Shown: positions 51,715 through 61,201 of the stretch, piece after piece
Numbering within the stretch: position 1 is the first letter of the stretch
Layout of the letters: every line of letters begins with the position of its first letter
Source of the DNA: Aureococcus anophagefferens
Taxonomy: Eukaryota; Sar; Pelagophyceae; Pelagomonadales; Pelagomonadaceae
Assembly (NCBI RefSeq): GCF_000186865.1
Contig: NW_008705563.1
Coordinates: 2,554,690 to 2,618,689, forward strand
Length of the DNA stretch: 64,000 nucleotides
Direction: 5' to 3'
Program-made: the position numbers and the translations under genes
The notes under the pieces: model-generated
The model's input: the letters and a program-made list of their open reading frames with translations, nothing else
What the model was told of the DNA's origin: nothing
Databases searched by the model: none

Positions 51715-54700
51715 ATGGCCGAGCCGGAGGAGGGCCTCGGCCTCGAGCTCCCCGACGCGCGCGAGTCGCTCGAGCTCAAGGCCGTCGACATCGCGCATTT
51801 AGAGACGCAGATCGGCCTGCTCATGGATTTGACAGCGGAGCGGTCCACAACGGATATCGACGTCGTAGGTCACGTGAGCCGCGAGTGCCTGGCGCTCCAG
51901 CAGCGCCTCGCGTTCACGCTGAACAAGAGCTCCGCGGCCGACGACCCGGACGCCGTCGCGGATCTGGTCACGCTCCACGCGCGCGCGACGTCCGCGCTCG
52001 AGGCCGCGGGCGTGGACCTGCGGGGCATCGCGTCGTCGGACCGCGGGAGCGCCGCCGTCGAGGCGGACCCGCGCGGCTGCGACGACGCGTGCGCGCGCGC
52101 GTTCCTCCGGGACGTCGAGGCGATGCGGTCCGAATCCGACGGCGTCGAGCGCCGCGCGGCGGCGAAGCGCGTCGACGCGGCGCTCGTCGGCGACGGCGCG
52201 GCGGCGCTCGCGGCGGCCGCGACGCGCGTCGGCGCCCTGGGCGCCCTCGGCGCGGCGCTCGAGGCCGCGGTGGACCGGGGCGAGACCGCCGTCGCCGTGT
52301 CGGCGGCGCGCGCGGCGGCGGCCGTCGTGCCCGCGCTCGCGGAGCCCGGCGCCCTCCTGCGCCACGCGGCGCCGACGCTGCGAGCTTTGCGCGTCGTCCT
52401 CGAGCACCGCCGCGGCGGCGACGACGCGCACGCGGTCGCGGTCGCCGTCGCGCACCTCTCGGTGCTGCTCCAGCAGGGCTGGGCGACGCACGAGGACGCG
52501 CCGGACCCGGCGCGGTCGAGCCGCGTGCTCGAGCTGCTGGTCGCGGCGACCTGCGACGCCGCGCGGGCCTGCGCGCGCGACGCGTCCGTGGACGGCGACA
52601 CGGAGGCCGTGACGGCGTTCGCCGTCGCCAATCTGTCGGCTCTGCGGGGCGCGCGCGTGGAGCTCGCGCGCGCGGGCGCCCTCGAGGTGCTCGCGACCTG
52701 GCTCGCGAAGCGGCCCCTGTCGGAGCTCCACCGCCACGCGGCCGCGGCCGTGCGGCGCCTGAGCGGCGCGGGCGACGAGAGCGACCTGGCGCTGCACCCG
52801 GACGGCGGCGACGTCTTCGCGCGCGGCTGGCTCGACGCGAAGCTCACGGACGCCAACTCCGGTCTCTTGGCGGCGCTGGCGCCCCTGTCGCGCGCGCCCG
52901 TGGCGGCGATCCGCGGCCACGTCGCCGCGGCGCTGAGCGAGCTCGTGCGGCGGCCGCCGAACCGCGCGGCGGTCGTCGAGGCGCGCGGCGTCGGCGCGCT
53001 GCTCGACGTGCTCCACCGCTGCGCCGTGGACCTCCTCGCGCCGCCGCGGCGCGTCGAGGCCGCGGACCTCGCGGAGCGGGCCATCCAGGCGCTCTGCTCG
53101 CTGGCGCCGGAGCAGCTGCCGCACGGCCGCGAGGACTCGACGGGGAGCCAGAGTTCGTTGGACGCGGCGCCCATCTCGCTGCGGAGCGACGACCGGCCGC
53201 GGAGCGTCGCCGCGGACCTCGTGGACCGCCGCGCGCTGCCGTCGATCGTCGCGGCGTTGGCGCACGCGAGCCCGCGGTCGCCGCTGCGCCTCGCGGCCGC
53301 GCGGTGCCTCGCGCTCCTCAGCGAGGAGGACGCGGGCTGCGGCAACAAGCGCTGCGCCATGTTCTTCGAGGCCGTGGCCACCGTCGGCGAGGACGGGCCG
53401 GAGACGACGACGAGCGAGCGCGACGTCGTCCTCGCGCCCGTGGACGCGCTCCTGTTGCTCGGCGGGTCTTTGGACCACTCGGACGACGGCGGCCACGCGC
53501 GGCGCTACTCGTCCGACGGCTCGAACTTCGAGGCCTTCGAGCAGCGGAGTTTACGGCGCGCGGACGCGCGCGAGGCCGCGCACGCGTGCTACGCGCTCGC
53601 GAACCTCGCGGCGCGGCCCGAGCTCGCGAGCCGCCTCGCCTGGGAGCGCGGCGCCCTGCCCGTGCTCCTCCACCTCCACCGGTCGCGGCGCAGGCCGCTC
53701 CAGGCGCGGGCCATGCGCGCGCTCGCGTCGCTCGCTTTACCGCTCGTGAGCTACCCGGCGCGCGACGCCAACTACGGCGACGCGGTCCTGGACGAGGGCG
53801 CGGCGGCGGCGGCGGCGCTGGCCGTCGTGCGGGCCGTGCTGGCGACGCTGCGCGACGACGAGGGCGAGCGCGCGGACGCGGACGCGCGCGAGCTAACCTA
53901 CGAGGCCGTGCGCTGCGTCAAGAACCTCGCCTTCGCCGCGCCGCTCCGCACGCCCCTCATCGGCGGCGCCCTGAAGCGGCTCCTGGGCGTGGCCATGCAC
54001 GGCGCGCACGAGCCGCGGCTCCGGGCGCTGGCCGAGGCGACGCTCGTCGCGCTCGGACTCGACGGCGGCGCGCGCGATCTCGAGCTCTGCGGCAACGACG
54101 CGCGCTTGCTCGAGGAGTTCGTGGAGATGCGCGCGAGCTTGGATCTGCAGGTTCAGCTTAGCGCCGACTTCTCGCGCGCGCGGCGCGACGCGTGGCCGTC
54201 CATCGAGCACGCGGCCGCCGCGGACGACGACGACGGCGGCGCCGCGGGCGACGACGCGGTCGCGCGGCGGTCCGAGGAGGGCGAGGACACGACGGACATC
54301 GTCGCCGCGTTCCGCGCGCGGGCCCTGTCGCCGGGCACGCCGCTGGACTTGTTGAAGGGCAAGGTCAAGGAGGTGCTCCTGAACCCGCACCTCGCGGCGC
54401 TGAATCAGCTGAAGGCGGGCGGCCTCTTCCTCCGCTGCGCGTCCGCCGACGACGACGCCATCGTCGCGGCCGACGACGACTGGCAGACGGACGTGCTCGT
54501 CGTCGCGTCTCCCCTCGCGCCGACGCGGCCCGTCGCGCGGTCCGCGTCGCGGTCCGCGTCCACGCCGACGACGCCGCACAAGTCCGCGCGCGACGACGAC
54601 GACGGCGTCGAGGACGCCGCCGCGCGGCTCCCGCGCTGGTGGAGCTCGGAGCGGCGCGCCTGGCCGCCGCTCACGGCCGCGGCGGAGCCCGCGCCCGAGG

Positions 54701-57700
54701 AGGCCGACGACGCCGAGGGCGGCACGCCCGACGGGTCGTCGAGTTCCCCCCGCCGGTCGACGCAGCTCGTCGCGCGCCAGGCGTCCTACGTGGACCCGGC
54801 GCGGCGCACGCCGGCCTTCCGCGCGGCGAACCGCGGCGAGCCGCCGCCGGAGCTCGCGCGCCACCTCGCGAAGCACTTTCCCTCGCAGCTACAGCGGCGC
54901 CGCGTCGCGCCGTTGCACCGGCCGCCCCGGGGCCCCTTCCCCTGGGCCGTGGGGCCCTGCGCCTGGCCCAAGACCCTGGTGCTGCCCGCGCGGCGCTACT
55001 TCTCCTTCCGGCGCGAGGCGCGGGTCATCTCGAAGCTCATGGACCACGACGCGTGCTCCGCGGGCCGGGGCTCGTACGGCGTTTTGTTCCGCGACTCGCG
55101 GTTCGCGGGCGAGTTCTCCGAGTCGCTCGGCGGTTTCCTGGCGCGCCAGCCGCGGGTCCAAAGCATCTGCTTCTCGTCCACGGCGTCGCCGGACGCCGCG
55201 GGCGACGACGAGGGGCCCGCGTCGCTGTTCGGCGGCGCCGCGGGCGCGCCGGCGACGACGGGTCTCGCGTACCTCGTCGGGAGTTTGCCCGCGTCCGTCG
55301 AGGCCGTCACGCTGGACCGCGCGTTGGGGAGAGACGGCCTGCAGATCTTGGGCATCCTCCTGCGGACGGCGGAGGAGCGGCGGCGCATGGCGGCCAAGGA
55401 CTGGGACCGCGACGACGCGTCCGTCGGCGTGTCCGGCGGGCCCGCGTTAGGGTTCCTGGCCGTGCGGAACCACGACCACCTCGGGCCCGACGACTTCGCG
55501 TCGCTGGGGCTCTACGTGTCGACCTGCGTCGCGTCGCCCTGGACGTCGTCGAGCCCGGGGCCCGCGCGGCTCCGGAGCCTCGCGTACCTCGACCTCTCGG
55601 GCAACAAGCTCGGCGACGCGGCCGCGGCGACGTTTTTGAGAGCTTTGGACCGCGACGACGCGTCGGTGACGGCGCTGGACCTGTCGGGCAACGCGCTGGG
55701 CGCCTTCGCCAAGGCGAGCCTCGACCAGTTGGTTAGGGAGGAGGCGGCGCGCGTCGCGACGCCGACGGAGGTCGCGCCGCCGGAGCCGCCGCGGCGCGGC
55801 TGCCTCTTCCGCGGGCGCCTGCGCTACCTGTCCCTGGCGAACAACGGCCTCGGGCCCCGGGCCGCGGCGCGCCTGCTGCGGGGGCTCGTCGCGGACTGCG
55901 CGCCGGGCGCGTCCTTGCGGGGTCTGAACCTGCGCGGGTCGTCGTTCGGCCCGCCGTGCGCCATCGGCGCGCTCGCGGCGCTGGGCGCGGCGCTGAAGCT
56001 CCTCGCGGCGAACCCCGGGCGCCTCGAGGAGCTGGATCTCGACGCCTGCCGCCTGCCCGGCGACTGCGCGAAGGACCTCATCGCGGGGCTCGTCGAGGGC
56101 CGCGCGCGGTCGCAGCAGGACGCCGCGCACCGCGCGGCGCTCGAGGACGAGGACCACGAGTCCGACGGCGACGCGCTGGCGCTCGACGACGAGTCCGACG
56201 CCCACGAGTCCGAGTCCGACGGCGACGCGACGGACGGCGAGCACCGCGAGCCGCCGTCGACGCCGCCGGGCGCCGCGGCGCGGCCGCGGCCGCGGCGGTC
56301 CGCGCTCGCCTTCGTGCGCGTCGCCGTCGGNNNNNNNNNNNNNNNNNNNNNNNNNNNNNNNNNNNNNNNNNNNNNNNNNNNNNNNNNNNNNNNNNNNNNN
56401 NNNNNNNNNNNNNNNNNNNNNNNNNNNNNNNNNNNNNNNNNNNNNNNNNNNNNNNNNNNNNNNNNNNNNNNNNNNNNNNNNNNNNNNNNNNNNNNNNNNN
56501 NNNNNNNNNNNNNNNNNNNNNNNNNNNNNNNNNNNNNNNNNNNATTTTTGGACGAATCGATTGCTCTCGTCGAGTTCTCGAAGCAGAGCCGAAGAGCTTG
56601 CGTCGGACTTTTCAAATACGCGCACATTGAAGTCGGGTTCAAGATTTGATTTCCACACAGGCCGCCGCCGGTCTTCGCGTGCCTCTTCGCGGCGCCTTTG
56701 GCTTGGCAGGACGCGTCCGGCGACCTCCACGGCATCGAGGCGCTGGACGCCGACGCGGAGCGCAACGCCATCTCGACGGCGCTCGAGGACCGGCGGTCGT
56801 GCCGCGACGCGAAGGACCGCGTCGACCTGTCGTTCGAGGCCGCGACGACGGACGCGCTCCAGTCGGCGATCACGCGGGGCTGCGCGGCGCTCCACTACAG
56901 CGGCCACGGCCACCCGCAGTGTCTGACCTTCGAGGACGGCCGCGGCGGCCTCCAGCCCGTGCCGCCGTCGCAGCTCCGGTCGCTGGTGGCGCGAAGGCCC
57001 CCAAAGCTCGCGGTCGTCTCCGCGTGCCACAGCCGCCGCGCGGCGGACGCGCTGGTCGAGGCGGGCTGCGCCCACGTCGTCGCCGTGAGTTTGGACGCGC
57101 CGCTCCTGGACGCGGCGGCCGTGGCCTTCACGCGCGCGTTCTACCTCGCGCTCGCCGTCGGCGACACGGTCGCCGCGGCGTTCTCCGTGGGCGTCGAGGC
57201 CGTCGCCGCGTCGCCGCGCGTCGCGGGGGCGGCGTCGGACGCGGGCAAGGGCGACAAGTTCGAGCTGCTGCCGCTGGGCGGGGACCACGACGAGGCCGTC
57301 TTCCCGCTCGGCCGCGGCCGCGGCTGGCGCATCGCGCGGCGCGGCGACGCGGCGCCGCCGGCGCCCTGGCCGCCGCGGCGGACGCTCCCGGCGACGGCGC
57401 CGCGGCCGCCCGACGACTTCTTGGGGCGCGAGGTCGACGCCTTCAAGGTCCTGGACGCGCTCGCGCGGAAGCGGCGGCTCACGGTCGTCGTGGGACCGCA
57501 CGGCGTCGGCAAGAGCGCGCTCGCCGCGTTCTGCGCCGAGTACGCGGACGCGCGGGACCTCTTTTCGCGCGTGCTCGTGGTGCGCCCGACGCTGCCGGCG
57601 TCGCTCCAGGACCTCGAGGCGCTGCTGCGCGACGCCGCGGGGCCCGAGCGCCTCAGCGACGACGAGTCCTACCTGCTCGTGCTCGACGGCGCGGAGAAGG

Positions 57701-58128
57701 CGGACCCGAGCGACGTCAAGCTCTTCCTGGCCAAGTGCCTCGACGACCACACGAACCTGTGCGCGTTGGTGTCGAAGCGCACGGGTCTGGACCGGCCCGA
57801 GGAGCACGTCATCCCGCTCGGCCCGCTCGGGCTCAAGCACGCGGCGCGGCTCTTCGCGCGCCAGTGCCCGCTGCTCCACACGGCCAACGACCGCCGCAAG
57901 TTCACGAGCGCCCTCCTCACGCACGCCGACGCGCCGGACGTCCTCGGCGCGGGGCTGCCGGGCGCCATCGTCGCGTCTGCGTTCTCGGCGTCACGCGCGG
58001 ACCTCGAGCGCATCCTCAGCCGCGCGACGGCGTCCCCGCTCCCGGGCGGCGCGTCGTCGTCGAGCCCCTTCACGCCCATCCGCGGCGGCGGCCTGAGCTC
58101 GGGCTTCAGCACGCCGGGGGGGGACTAA
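51715..58128 (+). CDS. NLR-like protein: ARM repeats, LRR, CHAT protease, NB-ARC ATPase (gap inside)
   Basis: Exon 1 (51715-56330, ~1,538 aa) has long armadillo-like helical repeats, an acidic Asp-rich stretch, and leucine-rich repeats near residues 1285-1470 (LAYLDLSGNKLGD, ALDLSGNALG, YLSLANNGLG, EELDLDACRL). After a 213-base N gap and a partial introner, exon 2 (56661-58128, ~488 aa) holds a CHAT caspase-like domain with both catalytic motifs (LHYSGHGHP with His; VVSACHSRR with Cys) and an NB-ARC-type ATPase: Walker A GPHGVGKSA, Walker B YLLVLDGAEK, ALVSKRT, and GLPGAIVAS at the GLPL position. The protein ends soon after, without a clear MHD-type module. CHAT with a STAND-type ATPase and repeats is typical of immune or cell-death sensors; here the order is repeats-protease-ATPase. 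That role is inferred. Confidence 0.8.
56331..56543. other. Assembly gap (213 N) inside the NLR-like gene
   Basis: The run of N starts in coding sequence (...VRVAV) and ends inside a family-A introner. Compared with a full 203-bp element, about 86 bp of the element are missing; the rest of the gap would be exon and the 5' target copy if its size is correct. High-copy introners are a plausible cause of the gap. Confidence 0.95.
56544..56660 (+). mobile_element. Introner element, family A, copy 3 (partial, left end in gap)
   Basis: This 117-bp right part ends GATTTGATTTCCACACAG, the family-A terminus, and contains the core in reverse (ATTTTTGGACGAATCGAT). It is therefore antisense to its host gene. 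The CAG end would act as acceptor, followed by exon sequence PPPVFACLFAAPLAW. The target duplication cannot be checked because the left copy is not visible. Confidence 0.85.
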
Positions 58129-58195
58129 TGTTCGTTTGGGGAGGCGTACTAGTACTTAGAGCTAGAGGCTAGGTAAGCCTCACGAGGTTTTTGAG

Positions 58196-58500
58196 CGATT
58201 TTGCTTAGCCGCGGCGCAGGGAAGGACCGAAGGGGGAGAGAACAGCGAAGGGGGGCGTAGGGAAGCGTCACGGGAGGACACGACTAGGGCGGAGGCGTAC
58301 GCGAGCACGGCGACGAAGAGGGCACGATTTTGCTTAGCCGCGGCGCAGGGAAGGACCGAAGGGGGAGAGAACAGCGAAGGGGGGCGTAGGGAAGCGTCAC
58401 GGGAGGACACGACTAGGGCGGAGGCGTACGCGAGCACGGCGACGAAGAGGGCACGATTTTGCTTAGCCGCGGCGCAGGGAAGGACCGAAGGGGGACGATT
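58196..58500 (+). repeat. Tandem repeat, 129-bp period, ~2.3 copies, upstream of MYND copy 3
   Basis: Copies starting CGATTTTGCTTAGCCGCGGC at 58196, 58325 and 58454 are virtually identical; the third is cut after ~40 bp and a further CGATTTTGC follows at 58496. A diverged single copy of the same start (GAGCGATTTTGCTTAGCCGC) stands at ~59869 upstream of the tandem paralogue. Its position just before the start codon suggests promoter or leader sequence. Confidence 0.9.
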
Positions 58501-58564
58501 TTGCCTTTGCGAGCGCGCGAGAGTCGAGTCGAGTGCTGTGCGGCGATAGGACGCGCGCCAAGTC

Positions 58565-59617
58565 ATGTCGTGGCAGGAGAAGAAGTTGGAGTATGAGAAT
58601 CGCATGGCCCGAGCGAGGGGCAAAAAGCTCGACACTCTCAAGACCTGCACGATCTGCGGCGCCGACAAAGCCAAGGCGTGCAAAGGATGCGGCACGACGG
58701 CCTACTGTTCGACGGACTGTCAACGCATCGACTGGCGCGACCGGGGCCACCGGAAGGTATGCAAGAAGATCCAAGCCGCGGCGGCGGCGCGGGCGGAAGC
58801 ACCCACGCCCCCGCCGTCGCCCCCGCGGGACGTGTTCTACGGCCCCGCGCCGCGGTCGCACGCCGACGCGGTCCGCGCGCGCATCGCGGCGGAGCACGAG
58901 GCGGCACGGGCGCGGCGCGAGGCGAACCCGGAGCGGGAGCCGCTGTCGGCACGGCTCGGGTCGCGGTGCCCGATCTGCCTCGAGGAGTGGGACGTGAATA
59001 CGAAGAACGTGTTTCGCGTCTGTTGCTGCCGGAGGGTCTGCCAATCGTGCAGTCGCAAGATCGGCACCGACGCGTGTCCCCTCTGTCGTGTACCATGCGC
59101 AAAATCCAATGCGGAGCACCTCGCGCGTCTTCGCCGCCATGTGGAGAACGAGGTGCCGGAAGCGATTACGTTTTTGGGAATTGCATACCGCGAAGGTCGG
59201 TTTGGCCTCGTGAAATCCGATAAGAAAGCCGCGAAGATTTACCGGCGCGCTGTGGAGCTCGGCGACGTGGACGCGATGCCATTTCTGGGGGAAATGTACG
59301 GGAATGGACTCGGCGTCAAGCTGGACAAGAAGAAGAAGGAGCGGCTGTATCGCATGGCCGCAGATCGGGGCTCCGCGTTCGCGCAATACAATTTAGGGAC
59401 TTTCCTTCATTTCGAGGAGAAATTTGAAGAAGCGTTCCGGTACTATGTGCTCGCGGCGAATCAAGGCCATACCGAGGGAGAGCATGGCCTTGGCTATTGT
59501 TACAGGCTCGGAAGAGGCACGGAAGTCGACCTCGGCAAAGCCAGATACTGGCTCGAGCGCGCTGCTGCCAAGGGCCACGAGGCAGCTACAAGGAGCCTCG
59601 CGAGTCTCGACGCCTAA
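58565..59617 (+). CDS. MYND-RING-Sel1 repeat protein, copy 3
   Basis: This 350-aa protein has a MYND finger at residues 28-66 (CTIC, CKGC, YCSTDC, H-x3-C), the linker YGPAPRSHADAVRARIAAEH, a RING-like finger at ~140-180 (CPICLEEW, CCCRRVCQSC, CPLCR) and Sel1 repeats to the end (AITFLGIAYREGRFG, AKIYRRAVELGDVDAM, GLGYCYRLGRGTEVDLGKA). It is about 85% alike by eye to the next copy, from which it is separated by 355 bp. The start ATG follows a short leader after the 129-bp repeats. Function is unknown; the modules suggest a ubiquitin or adaptor role. Confidence 0.88.
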   Translation: MSWQEKKLEYENRMARARGKKLDTLKTCTICGADKAKACKGCGTTAYCSTDCQRIDWRDRGHRKVCKKIQAAAAARAEAPTPPPSPPRDVFYGPAPRSHADAVRARIAAEHEAARARREANPEREPLSARLGSRCPICLEEWDVNTKNVFRVCCCRRVCQSCSRKIGTDACPLCRVPCAKSNAEHLARLRRHVENEVPEAITFLGIAYREGRFGLVKSDKKAAKIYRRAVELGDVDAMPFLGEMYGNGLGVKLDKKKKERLYRMAADRGSAFAQYNLGTFLHFEEKFEEAFRYYVLAANQGHTEGEHGLGYCYRLGRGTEVDLGKARYWLERAAAKGHEAATRSLASLDA

Positions 59618-59623
59618 CAATCT

Positions 59624-59800
59624 TTACGCCGCGTCGTCGCCCGAGCCCGAGATGCTGCGCTTGCGCGCGGGCGAGTCGTGCTTGGCCTTGGCCGTCGTCG
59701 CCGCGTTCCTCTCCGCGCCGACCTTCGCGGTCTGGACTCTGGCGTTCTCGAGCGCGAAGCCCGCCTGGCGCAAGGACGACGCCGCCGCCGAGGGGGGCAT
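59624..59800 (-). other. Possible small minus-strand exon or gene relic
   Basis: A 58-residue minus-strand frame with protein-like composition (RQAGFALENARVQTAKVGAE ... KRSISGSGDDAA-stop) ends here. Sequence at its 3' end recurs after MYND copy 4: about 61032-61072 reads TCTTTACTCCGCGTCGTCGC and encodes GSGDDAE-stop on the minus strand. On the plus strand the same interval also holds a 58-residue frame (59652-59828) with one hydrophobic stretch. It may be the tail of a minus-strand gene broken by the MYND duplication; coding status is undecided. Confidence 0.35.
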
Positions 59801-59972
59801 GGCGAACGACGTGAGCGCGATGCTCTAGGGGTCGGCTTAGCCTGGGGAGGCCTCTGGGGTAAGAATTTGAGCGATTTTGCTTAGCCGCTCGCAGGGAGGA
59901 ATCGAAGGGAGGGAGGATTTGCCACTGTCGGGGTGAAATAGGGAGCGTCGGCGACGAGCGTGGGAAGAGATC

Positions 59973-61025
59973 ATGGACCCGGAACTGATCAAGAAGAAGC
60001 GAGAGTACGAGGCGCGAAAAACTCGTACAAAGCTGGCGCTCAACATATGCACGATTTGCGGGAAGAAGGATGCCCGGCCCTGTAAAGGGTGCGGCACGAC
60101 GGCCTACTGTTCGACGGACTGTCAACGCATCGACTGGCGCGACCGGGGCCACCGGAAGGTCTGCAAGAAGATCCAAGAGGACAAACGGGCGCGGGCCGAG
60201 GCGCCGACGCCCCCGCCGTCGCCGCCGCGGGACGTGTTCTACGGCCCCGCGCCGCGGTCGCACGCCGACGCGGTCCGCGCGCGCATCGTGGCGGAACATG
60301 AGGCAGCACGCGTGCGGCGCGAGGCGAACCCGGAGCGGGAGCCGGTGTCGGCGCGGTACGGGTCGCGATGCCCGATTTGCTTCGAGGAGTGGGACGTGAA
60401 TACTCCGGGCGTGCTTCGCACCTGCTGCTGCCGGACGGTCTGCCGTTCGTGCCAGGTCAAGATCGGCTCCGACGCGTGTCCCCTCTGTCGCATGCCGGGC
60501 CCAGAAAGCCGCGCGGAAAGCCTCGCGCGTCTGCGCCGCCATGTGGAGAACGAGGTGCCGGAAGCGATTACGGCTTTGGGAATTGCGTACCGCCGCGGTG
60601 AATTCGGCCTCGTGATATCCGATAAGAAAGCCGCGAAGATTTACCGGCGCGCTGTGGAGCTCGGCGACGTGGAGGCGATGAGAAACCTTGGGTTTATGTA
60701 CGAGACTGGAAGTGGCGTCAAGCTGGACAAGAAGAAGGCGGAGCGGCTGTATCGCATGGCCGCAGATCGGGGCGACGCGACCGCGCAATTCAATTTAGGG
60801 GCTTTCCTTCATGCTGAGGCGAAATTTGAAGAGGCGATCCGGTACTTTGTGCTCGCGGCGGATCAAGGTTTAGCCGCTGGAGAGCACGGCCTTGGCTATT
60901 GTTACAGGCTCGGAAGAGGCACGGAAGTCGACCTCGGCAAAGCCAGATACTGGTACGCGCGCGCCGCTGCCAAGGGCTACGAGAAAGCGACAAGGAACCT
61001 CGCGCGCCTCGACGCAGGACTATAG
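59973..61025 (+). CDS. MYND-RING-Sel1 repeat protein, copy 4
   Basis: This 350-aa tandem paralogue of copy 3 has the same module order: MYND (CTICGKKDARPCKGC, YCSTDC), linker, RING-like finger (CPICFEEW, CCCRTVCRSC, CPLCR) and Sel1 repeats. The first 25 residues differ from copy 3 (MDPELIKKKREYEARK), while the MYND and Sel1 parts are nearly the same in DNA. The upstream leader starts with the same CGATTTTGCTTAGCCGC motif as the 129-bp repeats, so the duplication included regulatory sequence. The stop is followed by the diverged GSGDDAE tail relic on the other strand. Confidence 0.88.
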   Translation: MDPELIKKKREYEARKTRTKLALNICTICGKKDARPCKGCGTTAYCSTDCQRIDWRDRGHRKVCKKIQEDKRARAEAPTPPPSPPRDVFYGPAPRSHADAVRARIVAEHEAARVRREANPEREPVSARYGSRCPICFEEWDVNTPGVLRTCCCRTVCRSCQVKIGSDACPLCRMPGPESRAESLARLRRHVENEVPEAITALGIAYRRGEFGLVISDKKAAKIYRRAVELGDVEAMRNLGFMYETGSGVKLDKKKAERLYRMAADRGDATAQFNLGAFLHAEAKFEEAIRYFVLAADQGLAAGEHGLGYCYRLGRGTEVDLGKARYWYARAAAKGYEKATRNLARLDAGL

Positions 61026-61201
61026 TCTAATTCTTTACTCCGCGTCGTCGCCTGAGCCCCGAGACTTCGCGAGACGGCTGCTTAGCCAGCGGCGCGCGGG
61101 CGGCTCCGGCTTTCGCCGAGGCCGCGGGGCGCGAAGGGGGGAAGTGTGCAGGGAGCGGGTCCGAGGGCGCGGACGCGCGGGGAGCTTGTGTCGATCGGCG
61201 C

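Noticed and set aside
58196..58500. CRISPR-like array
   Set aside because: The 129-bp units are contiguous tandem copies without unique spacers, and the genome is eukaryotic.
58180..58695. 171-codon minus-strand frame containing repeated peptide blocks
   Set aside because: Its repetition only reflects the 129-bp DNA repeat (divisible by three), and it overlaps the start of a clear MYND gene on the other strand.
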